Source: Saprospiraceae bacterium (GTDB taxonomy: Bacteria > Bacteroidota > Bacteroidia > Bacteroidales > JAIPBB01). Taken from it: a stretch of DNA of 20,588 nucleotides. The stretch is from contig JAIPBB010000047.1 of the NCBI GenBank assembly GCA_021739805.1, positions 1 to 20,588 of the forward strand. Direction: 5' to 3'. Position 1 is the stretch's first letter. Each line of letters starts with the position of its first letter. The translations under genes were made by a program, and so were the position numbers. The notes under the pieces were generated by a model, which was not told where the DNA came from, did not search any database, and saw nothing but the letters and a program-made list of their open reading frames with translations. Below are positions 1 through 5,647 of the stretch, in pieces.

Positions 1-150
1 GGTGTCTTTTCCTTAGCCAACGATCAGTAATGTTAAAGATTGTGTAGTCAATAAATCCGAATACCTTTTTGGAAACTACGTGTTTATAGTAGTTGACCCA
101 TCCACGTATTATCGGATTCAGTTTTCTAATAAGCCCTTCCGGAACTTGTC
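1..150 (-). pseudogene. Group II intron maturase (reverse transcriptase) fragment, partial at window edge
   Basis: The minus strand from about position 150 to 1 encodes about 49 residues, including LIRKLNPIIRGWVNYYKHV and ending at DRWLRKRHP. This is the typical start of the maturase-specific domain X of group II intron-encoded proteins (LNPIIRGWxNY). The frame is closed by a stop immediately upstream, and the reverse-transcriptase domain that should precede it is absent. The copy is therefore 5'-truncated, and its C-terminal part continues past the window edge. It lies next to the last recognisable integron cassette. Some group IIC introns are known to insert at attC sites; whether this one belongs to that class cannot be decided from 49 residues. 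Confidence 0.72.
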
Positions 151-232
151 AACAAAAAGTCAAAGAACAGCGATTGAAATACATTAAAAAACAAGCCAAA
201 CAACTCGGCTTTAATCTCTCGCCAATGATTTC
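150..232 (+). pseudogene. Orphan C-terminal tail, possibly of a transposase
   Basis: Reading from about 150, an open frame without start codon encodes roughly 27 residues including EQRLKYIKKQAKQLGFNLSP, then stops with TAG at 230-232. The pattern of basic residues followed by KxLGFxL resembles the C-terminal tail of several transposase groups. The family cannot be named and the rest of the gene is missing. It abuts the maturase fragment head to head at about 150, which looks like a rearrangement junction. Function is not assigned. Confidence 0.3.
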
Positions 233-262
233 TTAGTGGTCATTGGCAGCGGCTGGTTAGGC
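221..262 (-). other. attC13 remnant, left end of the HigBA-1 cassette
   Basis: The perfect core gttaggc (256-262) fits the GTTRRRY consensus and matches the opposite end of this cassette at 967-973, apart from one base. Left of it is a hairpin with 8-bp arms (221-228 and 240-247), followed by an 8-base spacer to the core, as in the short site at 2657-2713. No convincing opposite core is visible, because other mobile-element fragments occupy the expected place. Confidence 0.4.
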
Positions 263-272
263 TTTTTTACCA

Positions 273-302
273 TATAATTGCTTTTATGTCATATTTGACA
301 TA
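273..302 (+). promoter_or_regulatory. Probable promoter and operator of HigBA-1
   Basis: A perfect TATAAT lies at 273-278. A palindrome with 7-bp arms (tatgtca 285-291, tgacata 296-302) follows just before the toxin start codon at 314. HigA antitoxins of the Xre type usually autorepress by binding such a site; the assignment here is by position and symmetry only. It gives the pair its own promoter, which fits its orientation opposite to the other cassettes. Confidence 0.5.
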
Positions 303-313
303 TATTTGTTGCG

Positions 314-646
314 ATGCGAAAACATGATAAACCTCTTGTCTGGATGCATGGAGAAATTAAATCTCCACCTTTTTCTACTCCCGCAAGAATCGAAGCCGGA
401 TATCTTTTTAGGCTTCTTCAAATAGGAGAGAAATTGAGTTTGCCACATTCTAGACCAATGCCGAGTATTGGTACAAATTGTCATGAACTTAGAATTAACG
501 ATGAAAATAGCACTTGGCGTATTATTTATAGAATTGATAATGATGCTATAGTTATTCTTGAGGTATTCAATAAAAAATCTCAACAAACTCCGAAAAAAGT
601 AATAGATGTTTGTAAAAAGAGAATTAAGGAGTATGATAATGAATAA
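314..646 (+). CDS. higB: HigB-like toxin (RelE superfamily, Gp49-like)
   Basis: The 110-residue protein has the hallmark sequence of the Gp49/HigB branch of RelE-fold mRNA interferases: KPLVWMHGEIKSPPFS at residues 6-21, then ELRINDENSTWRIIYRID near 59-76 and the conserved basic tail FNKKSQQTPKKVIDVCKKRIKEY. Members cleave mRNA at the ribosome and are neutralised by a downstream Xre-type antitoxin, which is present here and overlaps by 8 bases. The pair fills one cassette (256-973) on the plus strand, opposite to the array, and has its own upstream promoter-like site. Toxin-antitoxin pairs are common in large integrons, where they are thought to stabilise the array by killing cells that lose them. 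The length is normal and no damage is visible. Confidence 0.88.
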   Translation: MRKHDKPLVWMHGEIKSPPFSTPARIEAGYLFRLLQIGEKLSLPHSRPMPSIGTNCHELRINDENSTWRIIYRIDNDAIVILEVFNKKSQQTPKKVIDVCKKRIKEYDNE

Positions 647-950
647 AGAAAAACAGAAAATACTTATCAAAAAAGGTTGGAAGATTGGCTCTGCGAAAGA
701 CTTCCTTGGACTGACTGATGAAGAAGCTTCATATATTGAGCTGAAACTCAAGTTAAGTACTAACTTAAAGAAAGTACGAACTGAGCGTAAATTAACACAG
801 ATAGAACTTGCCAAAATCATAAAATCGAGCCAGTCACGAGTAGCTAAATTAGAATCCGGAGATCCGTCGGTATCACTCGATCTAATTATAAGATCTCTAT
901 TAGCTCTTGGGACCTCGAAAAAAGATATTGCTCGAACCATATCATCTTAG
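639..950 (+). CDS. higA: HigA-like antitoxin with Xre helix-turn-helix
   Basis: From the start at 639 the protein has 103 residues. An in-frame upstream start at 606 lies inside higB, and ATG 633 is too close to the AAGGAG at 626-631; ATG 639 has a 7-base spacing, so it is preferred. The C-terminal half is an Xre-type helix-turn-helix (KVRTERKLTQIELAKIIKSS followed by QSRVAKLESGDPSVSLD), and the N-terminal part resembles the HigA2 group (KGWKIGSAKDFLGLTDEEA). It should bind and neutralise the toxin encoded immediately upstream and repress the operon through the palindrome at 285-302. Translational coupling is likely from the 8-base overlap. Confidence 0.88.
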   Translation: MNKEKQKILIKKGWKIGSAKDFLGLTDEEASYIELKLKLSTNLKKVRTERKLTQIELAKIIKSSQSRVAKLESGDPSVSLDLIIRSLLALGTSKKDIARTISS

Positions 951-982
951 TTTATTTTCAAAAAAAGCCTACCGGCGTTGCA

Positions 983-1002
983 CCCACCTGCCGGTAGGCA
1001 GG
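983..1002. repeat. Hairpin insertion 1 in attC12 (20 bp)
   Basis: It contains cctgccggtaggcagg, a near-perfect palindrome. The uninterrupted attC at 13014-13236 reads gttgcaaataaccc at this point, so the insertion falls between gttgca and aataaccc. A degraded relative (cctatcggtagacagg) is visible near 19707-19722. Confidence 0.85.
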
Positions 1003-1011
1003 AATAACCCG

Positions 1012-1035
1012 CTTGTCTCGACGATTTTTGTCGGG
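1012..1035. repeat. Hairpin insertion 2 in attC12 (24 bp)
   Basis: It starts cttgtctcga and ends tttttgtcggg, so the arms can pair. The uninterrupted copy reads aacccgccgccc here. It belongs to the same family as the insertion at 1269-1293 (cttgtcccga...atcgggg). Confidence 0.85.
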
Positions 1036-1059
1036 CCGCCCAAAAGCAAGTAACCCAAG

Positions 1060-1089
1060 CCTGCCCGCCGTAGTTTTAACGAGGGCGGG
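1060..1089. repeat. Hairpin insertion 3 in attC12 (30 bp family)
   Basis: It starts cctgcccgcc and ends cgagggcggg with the loop gtagttttaa. It is 30 bp and differs at only three positions from the insertion in the recombinase remnant at 2230-2259. The uninterrupted attC reads ccaagttaaaatgc across this point. Confidence 0.88.
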
Positions 1090-1235
1090 TTAAAATGCAA
1101 TGCCAAAACTCTTAGCCAAGTTTAAATTGTCCGAAAAACTTGGCGGTACTTTGTTTATTAAAACTGTTCTGCCGAACAGCAATGTTTACAAGAACCGAAA
1201 ACTTAACAGCAAATCGGCATGACCGCATCTTCTCG

Positions 1236-1260
1236 TTTATCCCGCAGACCTTTTGCGGGG
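1236..1260. repeat. Hairpin insertion 4 in attC12 (25 bp)
   Basis: It contains cccgc-agacctttt-gcggg, a 5-bp stem. The uninterrupted attC reads tctcgcggtcggg at this point. Confidence 0.85.
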
Positions 1261-1268
1261 CGGTCGGG

Positions 1269-1293
1269 CTTGTCCCGATGTTTTTTATCGGGG
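1269..1293. repeat. Hairpin insertion 5 in attC12 (25 bp)
   Basis: It starts cttgtcccga and ends tatcgggg. The uninterrupted attC reads gtcgggttgattt here. It is in the same family as insertion 2 (1012-1035). Confidence 0.85.
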
Positions 1294-1335
1294 TTGATTT
1301 ACTTGTTATAAGCGTTTTTTATCAAAACAAAAATT

Positions 1336-1788
1336 TCAATCTTCTATTGCCTCAATTCCTTGCTCTTTAAGTTTTGCTAATCCGTCTTTCATTGCGTTGA
1401 CTTGTTCGGGTGTGTGCCCTTGCCAAATAGTAATTTCTCCAACAACCTTAAATGGATGTTTTGATCGGTAAGACATTGTTGGATTGCCAGGAAATTTTTT
1501 ATCTGTTAAATTGGGATCATCCTCGATTGGACCTGTGGACTCTACTAAATAAATTCTTTCACGTTCTTCGCCTAATGCAAGTTCAGCTCCCCAAATAGCA
1601 GCATCCAAAGTGGCCGTCAAATAGATATATTTGGCTTTTTTCTTTTGGCCATAATTTGAGTTAAGACCCACTTCAATAAACTCACCAATCTTTAGCTCCG
1701 CTTTTGTGCCGTGGAAGAAAGTCTGGGAAAAAGGGCTTGGACTAGTTTCATTCGATTTGTTTTCTATATTATTTTGCTCCGCAGTCAT
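1336..1788 (-). CDS. arr: Rifamycin ADP-ribosyltransferase (Arr family)
   Basis: Arr enzymes transfer ADP-ribose from NAD+ to the ansa-chain hydroxyl of rifamycins and inactivate them in the cytoplasm. The 150-residue product carries the family signatures: FFHGTKAELKIGE at 24-36 (catalytic-site His26), YIYLTATLDAAIWGAELA near 54-71 (Tyr56) and VESTGPIEDDPNLTDKKFPG at 82-101 (Asp90 or Asp91), followed by NPTMSYRS. Length and motif order match Arr proteins, with a non-conserved extension of about 15 residues at the N-terminus. The start has a good ribosome site (GGAAGGAAA). Cassette ends agree exactly (gttataagc at 1305, its complement at 1871-1879), so this is an intact cassette, like the arr cassettes of clinical class 1 integrons. 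TTTG at 1832-1835 followed by tattattt-like sequence may be a Bacteroidota-type promoter of its own. The family call is firm; resistance itself is inferred. Confidence 0.93.
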   Translation of the reverse strand: MTAEQNNIENKSNETSPSPFSQTFFHGTKAELKIGEFIEVGLNSNYGQKKKAKYIYLTATLDAAIWGAELALGEERERIYLVESTGPIEDDPNLTDKKFPGNPTMSYRSKHPFKVVGEITIWQGHTPEQVNAMKDGLAKLKEQGIEAIED

Positions 1789-1872
1789 ATATTTATATTT
1801 CCTTCCGAAATAATATTTTTATTTATTGCCCCAAACATCATTCATCTTTTTGAATTTATCATCATTCTGAGC

Positions 1873-2058
1873 TTATAACGGCGTTGTGCCTAAGCCGAAG
1901 CCCAGAGCAACAAAGCCGAATAATAAGCTAATGCCAATAATTATTAACAAATTTATTTAATAGAACAATGTAACAAGCAATGCTTTCTTTTGCACCAATC
2001 CCGAAAACTTGAACACTACCGCATTGAAAACGCGGTCGGGTGGAAAAGCTGGTTGAAC
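1873..2058 (-). other. attC11, site of the gene-poor cassette
   Basis: The left core ttataac (1873-1879) belongs to the arr cassette. The right core gttgaac (2052-2058) fits GTTRRRY and pairs with gttcaac at 2657-2663. The left half follows the common pattern (taacggcgttg...agcccagagcaa). The right half is a degraded version of the usual end (gcggtcgggtggaaaagctgg). It is 186 bp, shorter than most sites here. Confidence 0.75.
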
Positions 2059-2072
2059 TAAGCCGCAAAGCG

Positions 2073-2090
2073 GCAGAGTAGTTACTCTGC
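2073..2090. repeat. Perfect hairpin next to an attC core
   Basis: Arms gcagagta and tactctgc are separated by gt. It follows directly on another small stem, gccgc-aaa-gcggc, at 2062-2074. Confidence 0.7.
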
Positions 2091-2183
2091 TTTCCTGCCT
2101 TCACTTGACAAACCCGATTACAATTACCAAAATGATATATCTCAAAATAAATCACACTATCGATAACTAAAACGAGGCATATC

Positions 2184-2438
2184 ATGAACCATTTAATTAA
2201 AAAAATGATTGAAGACATGCAGCTTTACGCCTGTCCGCCATAGTTTTAACGAAGGCGGGGCTTTTCTCAAAGAACTCAAGAGACATACATTTATCGTGTA
2301 AAGAAACTACTTGAATATTTCAACAAACCACCCGAACAAATTTCGAATGAAGAAATAAGACAATATTTTCTTTATCTGAAAAACGATAAAAAATACGCTA
2401 GAGCTACCCAAACTATCGCACTACACGGATCAGCTTAA
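2184..2438 (+). pseudogene. Truncated tyrosine recombinase, N-terminal SAM-like domain only
   Basis: An ATG at 2184, preceded by a GAGG-type ribosome site, begins MNHLIKKMIEDMQLY. After removal of a 30-bp insertion (2230-2259) it continues GFSQRTQETYIYRVKKLLEY, then FNKPPEQISNEEIRQYFLYL and KNDKKYARATQTIAL, ending in a divergent tail and TAA at 2436-2438. This is the core-binding N-terminal domain of phage-integrase-type recombinases; the catalytic domain with the R-H-R-Y residues is lost. The insertion leaves the phase unchanged but brings TAG and TAA in frame, so the gene is doubly dead. It lies opposite to the array direction inside a gene-poor cassette. It is not a copy of the integron integrase in this window, whose corresponding region differs throughout. 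Confidence 0.8.
2230..2259. repeat. 30-bp hairpin insertion inside the recombinase remnant
   Basis: It starts cctgtccgcc and ends cgaaggcggg with the loop atagttttaa. Excision joins tacg to gctttt and restores the codons for Tyr-Gly-Phe-Ser expected in this family. It is the same 30-bp length and family as the insertion at 1060-1089, with three differences. Confidence 0.85.
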
Positions 2439-2656
2439 TGCCAACAATATTTTTTTGAGGTAAACGGATATCAATATTTAATTTCTAAATACATCAACAA
2501 ATTTTTACCATTTTGCTTTAATTATATGCTCCTATTTTCAAAAATATTACAACAATGTTGTTTTTACTCCGCTTATTTCTCACTAACACTAAATTCTACA
2601 GATCCGTAATACTCTATCCAAATTCCAAATCGTGCCCTAAGTCGCTTTGCGGATTA
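2439..2656. other. Non-coding AT-rich stretch within the gene-poor cassette
   Basis: No gene, RNA or clear regulatory signal is seen between the recombinase remnant and the right inverted repeat. It may be decayed remainder of the recombinase-bearing element. Confidence 0.5.
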
Positions 2657-2713
2657 GTTCAACACTGGATTAAAACTCGGTATACTTCGTTTTAATCCTT
2701 TAGTACGTTATAC
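2657..2713 (-). other. attC10, a short site of the HigBA-2 cassette
   Basis: A stem with perfect 10-bp arms (ggattaaaac 2667-2676, gttttaatcc 2689-2698) and a 12-base loop lies between the core-like sequences gttcaac (2657-2663) and gttatac (2707-2713). At 57 bp this is like the shortest classical attC sites and unlike the roughly 220-bp sites of the rest of the array. The match of gttatacta to the other end of the cassette (gttagggtacta on the cassette strand, 3585-3596) requires a three-base gap, so this end is less certain. Confidence 0.5.
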
Positions 2714-2742
2714 TACTTTTAATACATTTACTAAACTTTTTT

Positions 2743-3189
2743 TTATGCAAATTCTTTATTCAATTTCTTTCTTGTATTCATCAAGCTTGCATTTCGAAAA
2801 CGTTTATTTATTTCATTTACTAATTTATAAGGACGATTAAAAGCCTCTTGCGAAATGTTGAAGTGATCTGATAATTTGCGGATTGTTTCTTTTGATAGAC
2901 CTTTCTGGTAATTCAAAATTTTTGATATTGTTCCTTTTGATAAATCCAATATCTCAACCAAATCTTTTGCTTTTAGATTATTACTTTCCATCAAGGATTT
3001 TAACAATTCGATTGGGTCAATATCTTCAAATGAATTATGTTCAGCATCCCATTTCTCTATCAAAATAGTTAATAATTCTATTTCATCAGAAAATTTTTTA
3101 TCATCTTTTGATATTAATTCTTCTAAGATATTGCAATATCCATCATATTGTTTTTTATTTTTTATTACCGTGTATTTTAGTTTCTCCAT
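2743..3189 (-). CDS. higA: HigA-type antitoxin (COG5499-like) with Xre helix-turn-helix
   Basis: From ATG 3189 the protein is 148 residues. Longer in-frame starts run into the toxin gene, and AAAGGA is spaced 7 bases before this ATG. The N-terminal half is helical and acidic; residues about 61-115 form the helix-turn-helix (LLKSLMESNNLKAKDLVEIL, then SKGTISKILNYQKGLSKETI). This layout is typical of HigA partners of the HigB toxin found in Bacteroidota. It should neutralise the toxin encoded 16 bases upstream and repress the pair. A poly-T stretch (on the plus strand) follows the stop. The C-terminal tail (residues 120-148) is basic and variable. Confidence 0.87.
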   Translation of the reverse strand: MEKLKYTVIKNKKQYDGYCNILEELISKDDKKFSDEIELLTILIEKWDAEHNSFEDIDPIELLKSLMESNNLKAKDLVEILDLSKGTISKILNYQKGLSKETIRKLSDHFNISQEAFNRPYKLVNEINKRFRNASLMNTRKKLNKEFA

Positions 3190-3205
3190 TTTCATTCCTT
3201 TTAAT

Positions 3206-3538
3206 CTAATATGCTTCAACAGTATATTGTTTCCCTTGAGCACACAATTTTGTGTATTCTGAATGAGTACCAATCCATTTAATAAATAAATGAACTTTCT
3301 TTTTTCCAAAATGATGACTACATATCATTCTATATTTATTCCCACCAATATTAAACACAATCCGTTGCGAACTTTCGCCCAGAACATCGGCACTATTAAA
3401 AGTAGAAATTATATCGTTTGGTTCTTTCCATTCAACCCATTTTATAATTGAAAGCCAATTCGCAAATGCTGATTTACTTTGAGCATTTTCTGCAACATAC
3501 TTTTCAATAGTTTGTTTTCGAATAAGGTGTATTTTCAT
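3206..3538 (-). CDS. higB: HigB-type mRNA interferase toxin
   Basis: The 110-residue protein begins MKIHLIRKQTIEKYVAENAQ and contains FNSADVLGESSQRIVFNIGG near 47-66 and MICSHHFGKKKVHLFIKWIG near 71-90. These are signatures of the HigB family (PF09907) with RelE fold: ribosome-dependent mRNA cleavage counteracted by HigA. The toxin comes first in the operon, as usual for hig loci. The start lies about 50 bases after the cassette core. In this leader, taaattta flanked by cg (3542-3554) forms a near-palindrome that could be the operator. It is unrelated in sequence to the other HigB in this window, so the two pairs should not cross-neutralise. Confidence 0.9.
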   Translation of the reverse strand: MKIHLIRKQTIEKYVAENAQSKSAFANWLSIIKWVEWKEPNDIISTFNSADVLGESSQRIVFNIGGNKYRMICSHHFGKKKVHLFIKWIGTHSEYTKLCAQGKQYTVEAY

Positions 3539-3589
3539 ATACGATAAATTTACGAATAATGTTTCACAATAGGAAACTCTTTTTTAGTA

Positions 3590-3813
3590 CCCTAACGGCG
3601 TTGCAAATAACCGGCGCCCCAGAGCAAGAATGCCGATTAAAAAGACAACACCAATAATTTAGCAGACGGTGCGTAACTTTCATCGTACGCGCCGGCTGCA
3701 ACAATTTATTTTAGAACGTTACTGTTGAACAGCAACCTTACATTTTTCAAAAAAGCCAAGAACTACACAGATGCCGCTTTTAAAACGGCGTCCGGTTGAT
3801 TTGCTTGTTAGCT
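3590..3813 (-). other. attC9 (Mrr-like nuclease cassette)
   Basis: Left core ccctaac (3590-3596) is followed by ggcgttgcaaataaccgg; the right end is gtccggttgatttgcttgttagct. Central arms ggtgcgta and tacgcgcc (about 3668-3693) pair with one G-T. The right core matches the complement at 4789-4797 (gttagctgg). Confidence 0.9.
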
Positions 3814-3825
3814 GGTTTTTTATCA

Positions 3826-4749
3826 TCACCTAATTTTCTTTAATAACCAATCCGTTAAACCAAAATCAACTACCATTTTTGCTAATTTATCTGGCAAAAT
3901 AAGTTCAACATTTTCATCAGTGTTGACTGAATAATTTGACAATTTTAGATCTGGACTATGAACAATAAAGTAGAATTTTCTAAAGTTATCACGGGAAAAA
4001 TTTTGTATATACTTTTCAAATTCTTCTAAAGTAGCAGATGACTTAATTTGAACTTGATAGAGGTCACCAGTTATTGGGTCTTCCAATTCAAGGTCTACAT
4101 ATTTCATTACTTCACCAATTACGCTTGTACGTCGCCAACCAGCATTACGAAAAACTAAATCAACTAAAGTCTCAAAATCTTTCCAATGCAAGCTTGTCAA
4201 TCCTTCTTTAACCTTACTTACTAACTCTTCTTTTGTTTTTATTATTGCTTGAAAAGTAGGACTAGACTCATCATTGAGTAATCGTTTTAAAGTTTCAGCT
4301 TCAGCTACATTACATATTGTACCTCGGTACCCTTGAAGTTTTTGAATATTACCAGGGATTTGAGAAAGTATCAATGGATTTCCTTTAATGTCAACCTTGT
4401 GCCATTTATCTGATACTTTACGATAATTAGAAATAGCATCTTGAAATATTCTTTGTTCCCCCACTTTACACCACCAAAGATGGCTTGAAGAAAAAGTAAT
4501 CCAAATATCATCAAAAGTAGATTCAACGATTTTTCGTAATGCATTTACATCAGTCGATGCTACGATTTTGTTTTTGTATTGATGTTTGTATTTTTCCTTA
4601 AGATTATTCCAGTCCCCTCGATTTATTTCTTCAAGATTCCACTCTTCCCATCCAATTCTTAGTATGTCTTCTTCAAAGCTGGATTTTTCCCACTTTCCAC
4701 CAGAACCAAGTTTAACATAGTATGCGTTTTTAAAATCTATTTTTTTCAT
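3826..4749 (-). CDS. Mrr-like restriction endonuclease with distinct N-terminal domain
   Basis: The 307-residue protein has two parts. The C-terminal part (about 185-300) is an Mrr-type PD-(D/E)xK nuclease: LHWKDFETLVDLVFRNAGWR near 187-206 (Glu193), then VDLELEDP (Asp219) and YQVQIKS (Gln234-x-Lys236). The Q-x-K form is usual for Mrr and its relatives. The N-terminal part (1-150) begins YYVKLGSGGKWEKSSF and includes DIWITFSSSHLWWCKVGE near 81-98. Its aromatic-rich, EVE/PUA-like look suggests recognition of modified bases, which would make the protein a type IV, modification-dependent enzyme. The nuclease assignment is good; the N-terminal function is inference. The gene is alone in its cassette, with no methyltransferase, as expected of a type IV enzyme. 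Confidence 0.8.
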   Translation of the reverse strand: MKKIDFKNAYYVKLGSGGKWEKSSFEEDILRIGWEEWNLEEINRGDWNNLKEKYKHQYKNKIVASTDVNALRKIVESTFDDIWITFSSSHLWWCKVGEQRIFQDAISNYRKVSDKWHKVDIKGNPLILSQIPGNIQKLQGYRGTICNVAEAETLKRLLNDESSPTFQAIIKTKEELVSKVKEGLTSLHWKDFETLVDLVFRNAGWRRTSVIGEVMKYVDLELEDPITGDLYQVQIKSSATLEEFEKYIQNFSRDNFRKFYFIVHSPDLKLSNYSVNTDENVELILPDKLAKMVVDFGLTDWLLKKIR

Positions 4750-4790
4750 AAACTTTTTAAGAATATTCTCTATTCATTATTTTACTAGCC

Positions 4791-5017
4791 AGCTAACGGC
4801 GTTGCGCATAACCCGCCGCCCATAGATACAATTTTTTATAGAATGACAACCCGAATAATTAAAAGCAAAAAATGCTTATTTTTTATACAAGCATTTTTTG
4901 CTGCAAACTTTTTTAGAACGACTACCTTGCAATACAATTTATGTTAGATTGACAAACCAATTTACATTTTCAAAGCCCAAGCAGAATGAAGCGGTCGGGT
5001 TGATGCGCTTGTTATAT
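4791..5017 (-). other. attC8 (HEPN-like cassette)
   Basis: Left core agctaac (4791-4797), right core gttatat (5011-5017). The central stem has perfect 14-bp arms (4864-4877 and 4889-4902, agcaaaaaatgctt and complement), the longest perfect stem in the array. The right core overlaps the stop codon of the cassette gene. Confidence 0.9.
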
Positions 5018-5632
5018 GCGACTATTCAATTCCTTACAATCTAATTTTTCGAAAAAGGTTATAACGGCTTTAACAAAATCATCTACATATAGTACATCAT
5101 CAATATAAACTTTTCCATAATCTTTATCATAGCTTAAGAATGGATTTAATTCTACAATATCAATTAGCTCTTTAACACGTCTATTTGGATTTTTCTTAAG
5201 TTCATAGTTGCCAAAATATAGATTTGAGTTATTGTGAATCTTCAAGTTTCTTATTTTTCGAAATTCTTCAATAAATTTCCATTCGACAATATTTTTCCCA
5301 ATATCATACCCGGTAACATTTTTTATGAATTTTCTTCTTTTGTCATTATCATTATTTCCTTTCTGATCAACTAATGTTTTGCCAGTCAATTTTTCAATTG
5401 TTATACAGAAATGTTGAAAGAAGTAATCAAAAATTGAGTAAGTAGATATTACACCATAATCTAAAGAAAAATCCATCTTTATTAGCTCTTTATAAAAATC
5501 TAAACTGAGCTCATCTTCGATGTCTGAGAGATTTTCTTCGTGTCGACAATGACTTTCAATAACGAATTCAAGACAATCATTTAATTTTGCCTTTAAAGCT
5601 GTATGGAAATATTTACTTATAGATTTTTCCAT
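5012..5632 (-). CDS. HEPN-like protein of unknown specificity
   Basis: This 206-residue, mostly helical protein is not a recognised named gene. Its clearest feature is FRKIRNLKIHNNSN at 124-137, which contains R128-N129-x3-H133. That is the RNxxxH (R-x4-6-H) motif forming the active site of HEPN ribonucleases, here placed in a predicted helix after YSIFDYFFQHFCITIEKLTG (65-84). HEPN proteins act as RNA-cleaving toxins in abortive infection and toxin-antitoxin systems. No partner gene is present, so it would act alone or be self-regulated. The stop codon TAA is supplied by the attC core, and only about 16 bases separate the upstream core from the ATG. The HEPN call rests on the motif and helical character. 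Confidence 0.55.
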   Translation of the reverse strand: MEKSISKYFHTALKAKLNDCLEFVIESHCRHEENLSDIEDELSLDFYKELIKMDFSLDYGVISTYSIFDYFFQHFCITIEKLTGKTLVDQKGNNDNDKRRKFIKNVTGYDIGKNIVEWKFIEEFRKIRNLKIHNNSNLYFGNYELKKNPNRRVKELIDIVELNPFLSYDKDYGKVYIDDVLYVDDFVKAVITFFEKLDCKELNSRI

Positions 5633-5647
5633 TTCGATTTAGATAGC

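Larger units (their letters stand above)
967..1311 (-). other. attC12 (arr cassette), carrying five hairpin insertions
   Basis: The site lies between the arr stop and the HigBA-1 cassette. Its right core gttataa (1305-1311) matches the other end of the arr cassette (ttataac, 1873-1879). The left core reads gcctacc instead of gcctaac, so the essential AAC (GTT on the cassette strand) is mutated. Outside five inserted segments (983-1002, 1012-1035, 1060-1089, 1236-1260, 1269-1293; 124 bp in total) it aligns almost base for base with the attC at 13014-13236. Removing the insertions reduces 345 bp to 221 bp, against 223 bp for that copy. Confidence 0.9.
2052..2663. mobile_element. Gene-poor cassette or small element with 21-bp terminal inverted repeats
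   Basis: The ends are inverted repeats of 21 bp with one mismatch (starting gttgaactaagccgcaaag at 2052; its complement ends at 2663). This is longer than the 9-14 bp seen at other cassettes. Inside are a hairpin with 8-bp arms (2073-2080, 2083-2090), a truncated recombinase gene on the plus strand and AT-rich DNA without an intact gene. It is flanked by the long attC11 on the left and a short attC on the right, so it behaves as a cassette. An inserted miniature transposon is an alternative. Confidence 0.55.

Noticed and set aside
1140..1370. Open frame of 76 codons on the plus strand
   Set aside because: It lies almost wholly inside attC12 and its hairpin insertions and has no counterpart in the uninterrupted attC.
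1928..2218. Open frame of 96 codons on the minus strand
   Set aside because: It spans attC11 and crosses a cassette end, and overlaps the start of the recombinase remnant on the other strand.
2667..2698. Terminator of the HigBA-2 operon
   Set aside because: The 10-bp stem lacks a T run in the direction of transcription and is flanked by core-like gttcaac and gttatac, so a short attC fits better.
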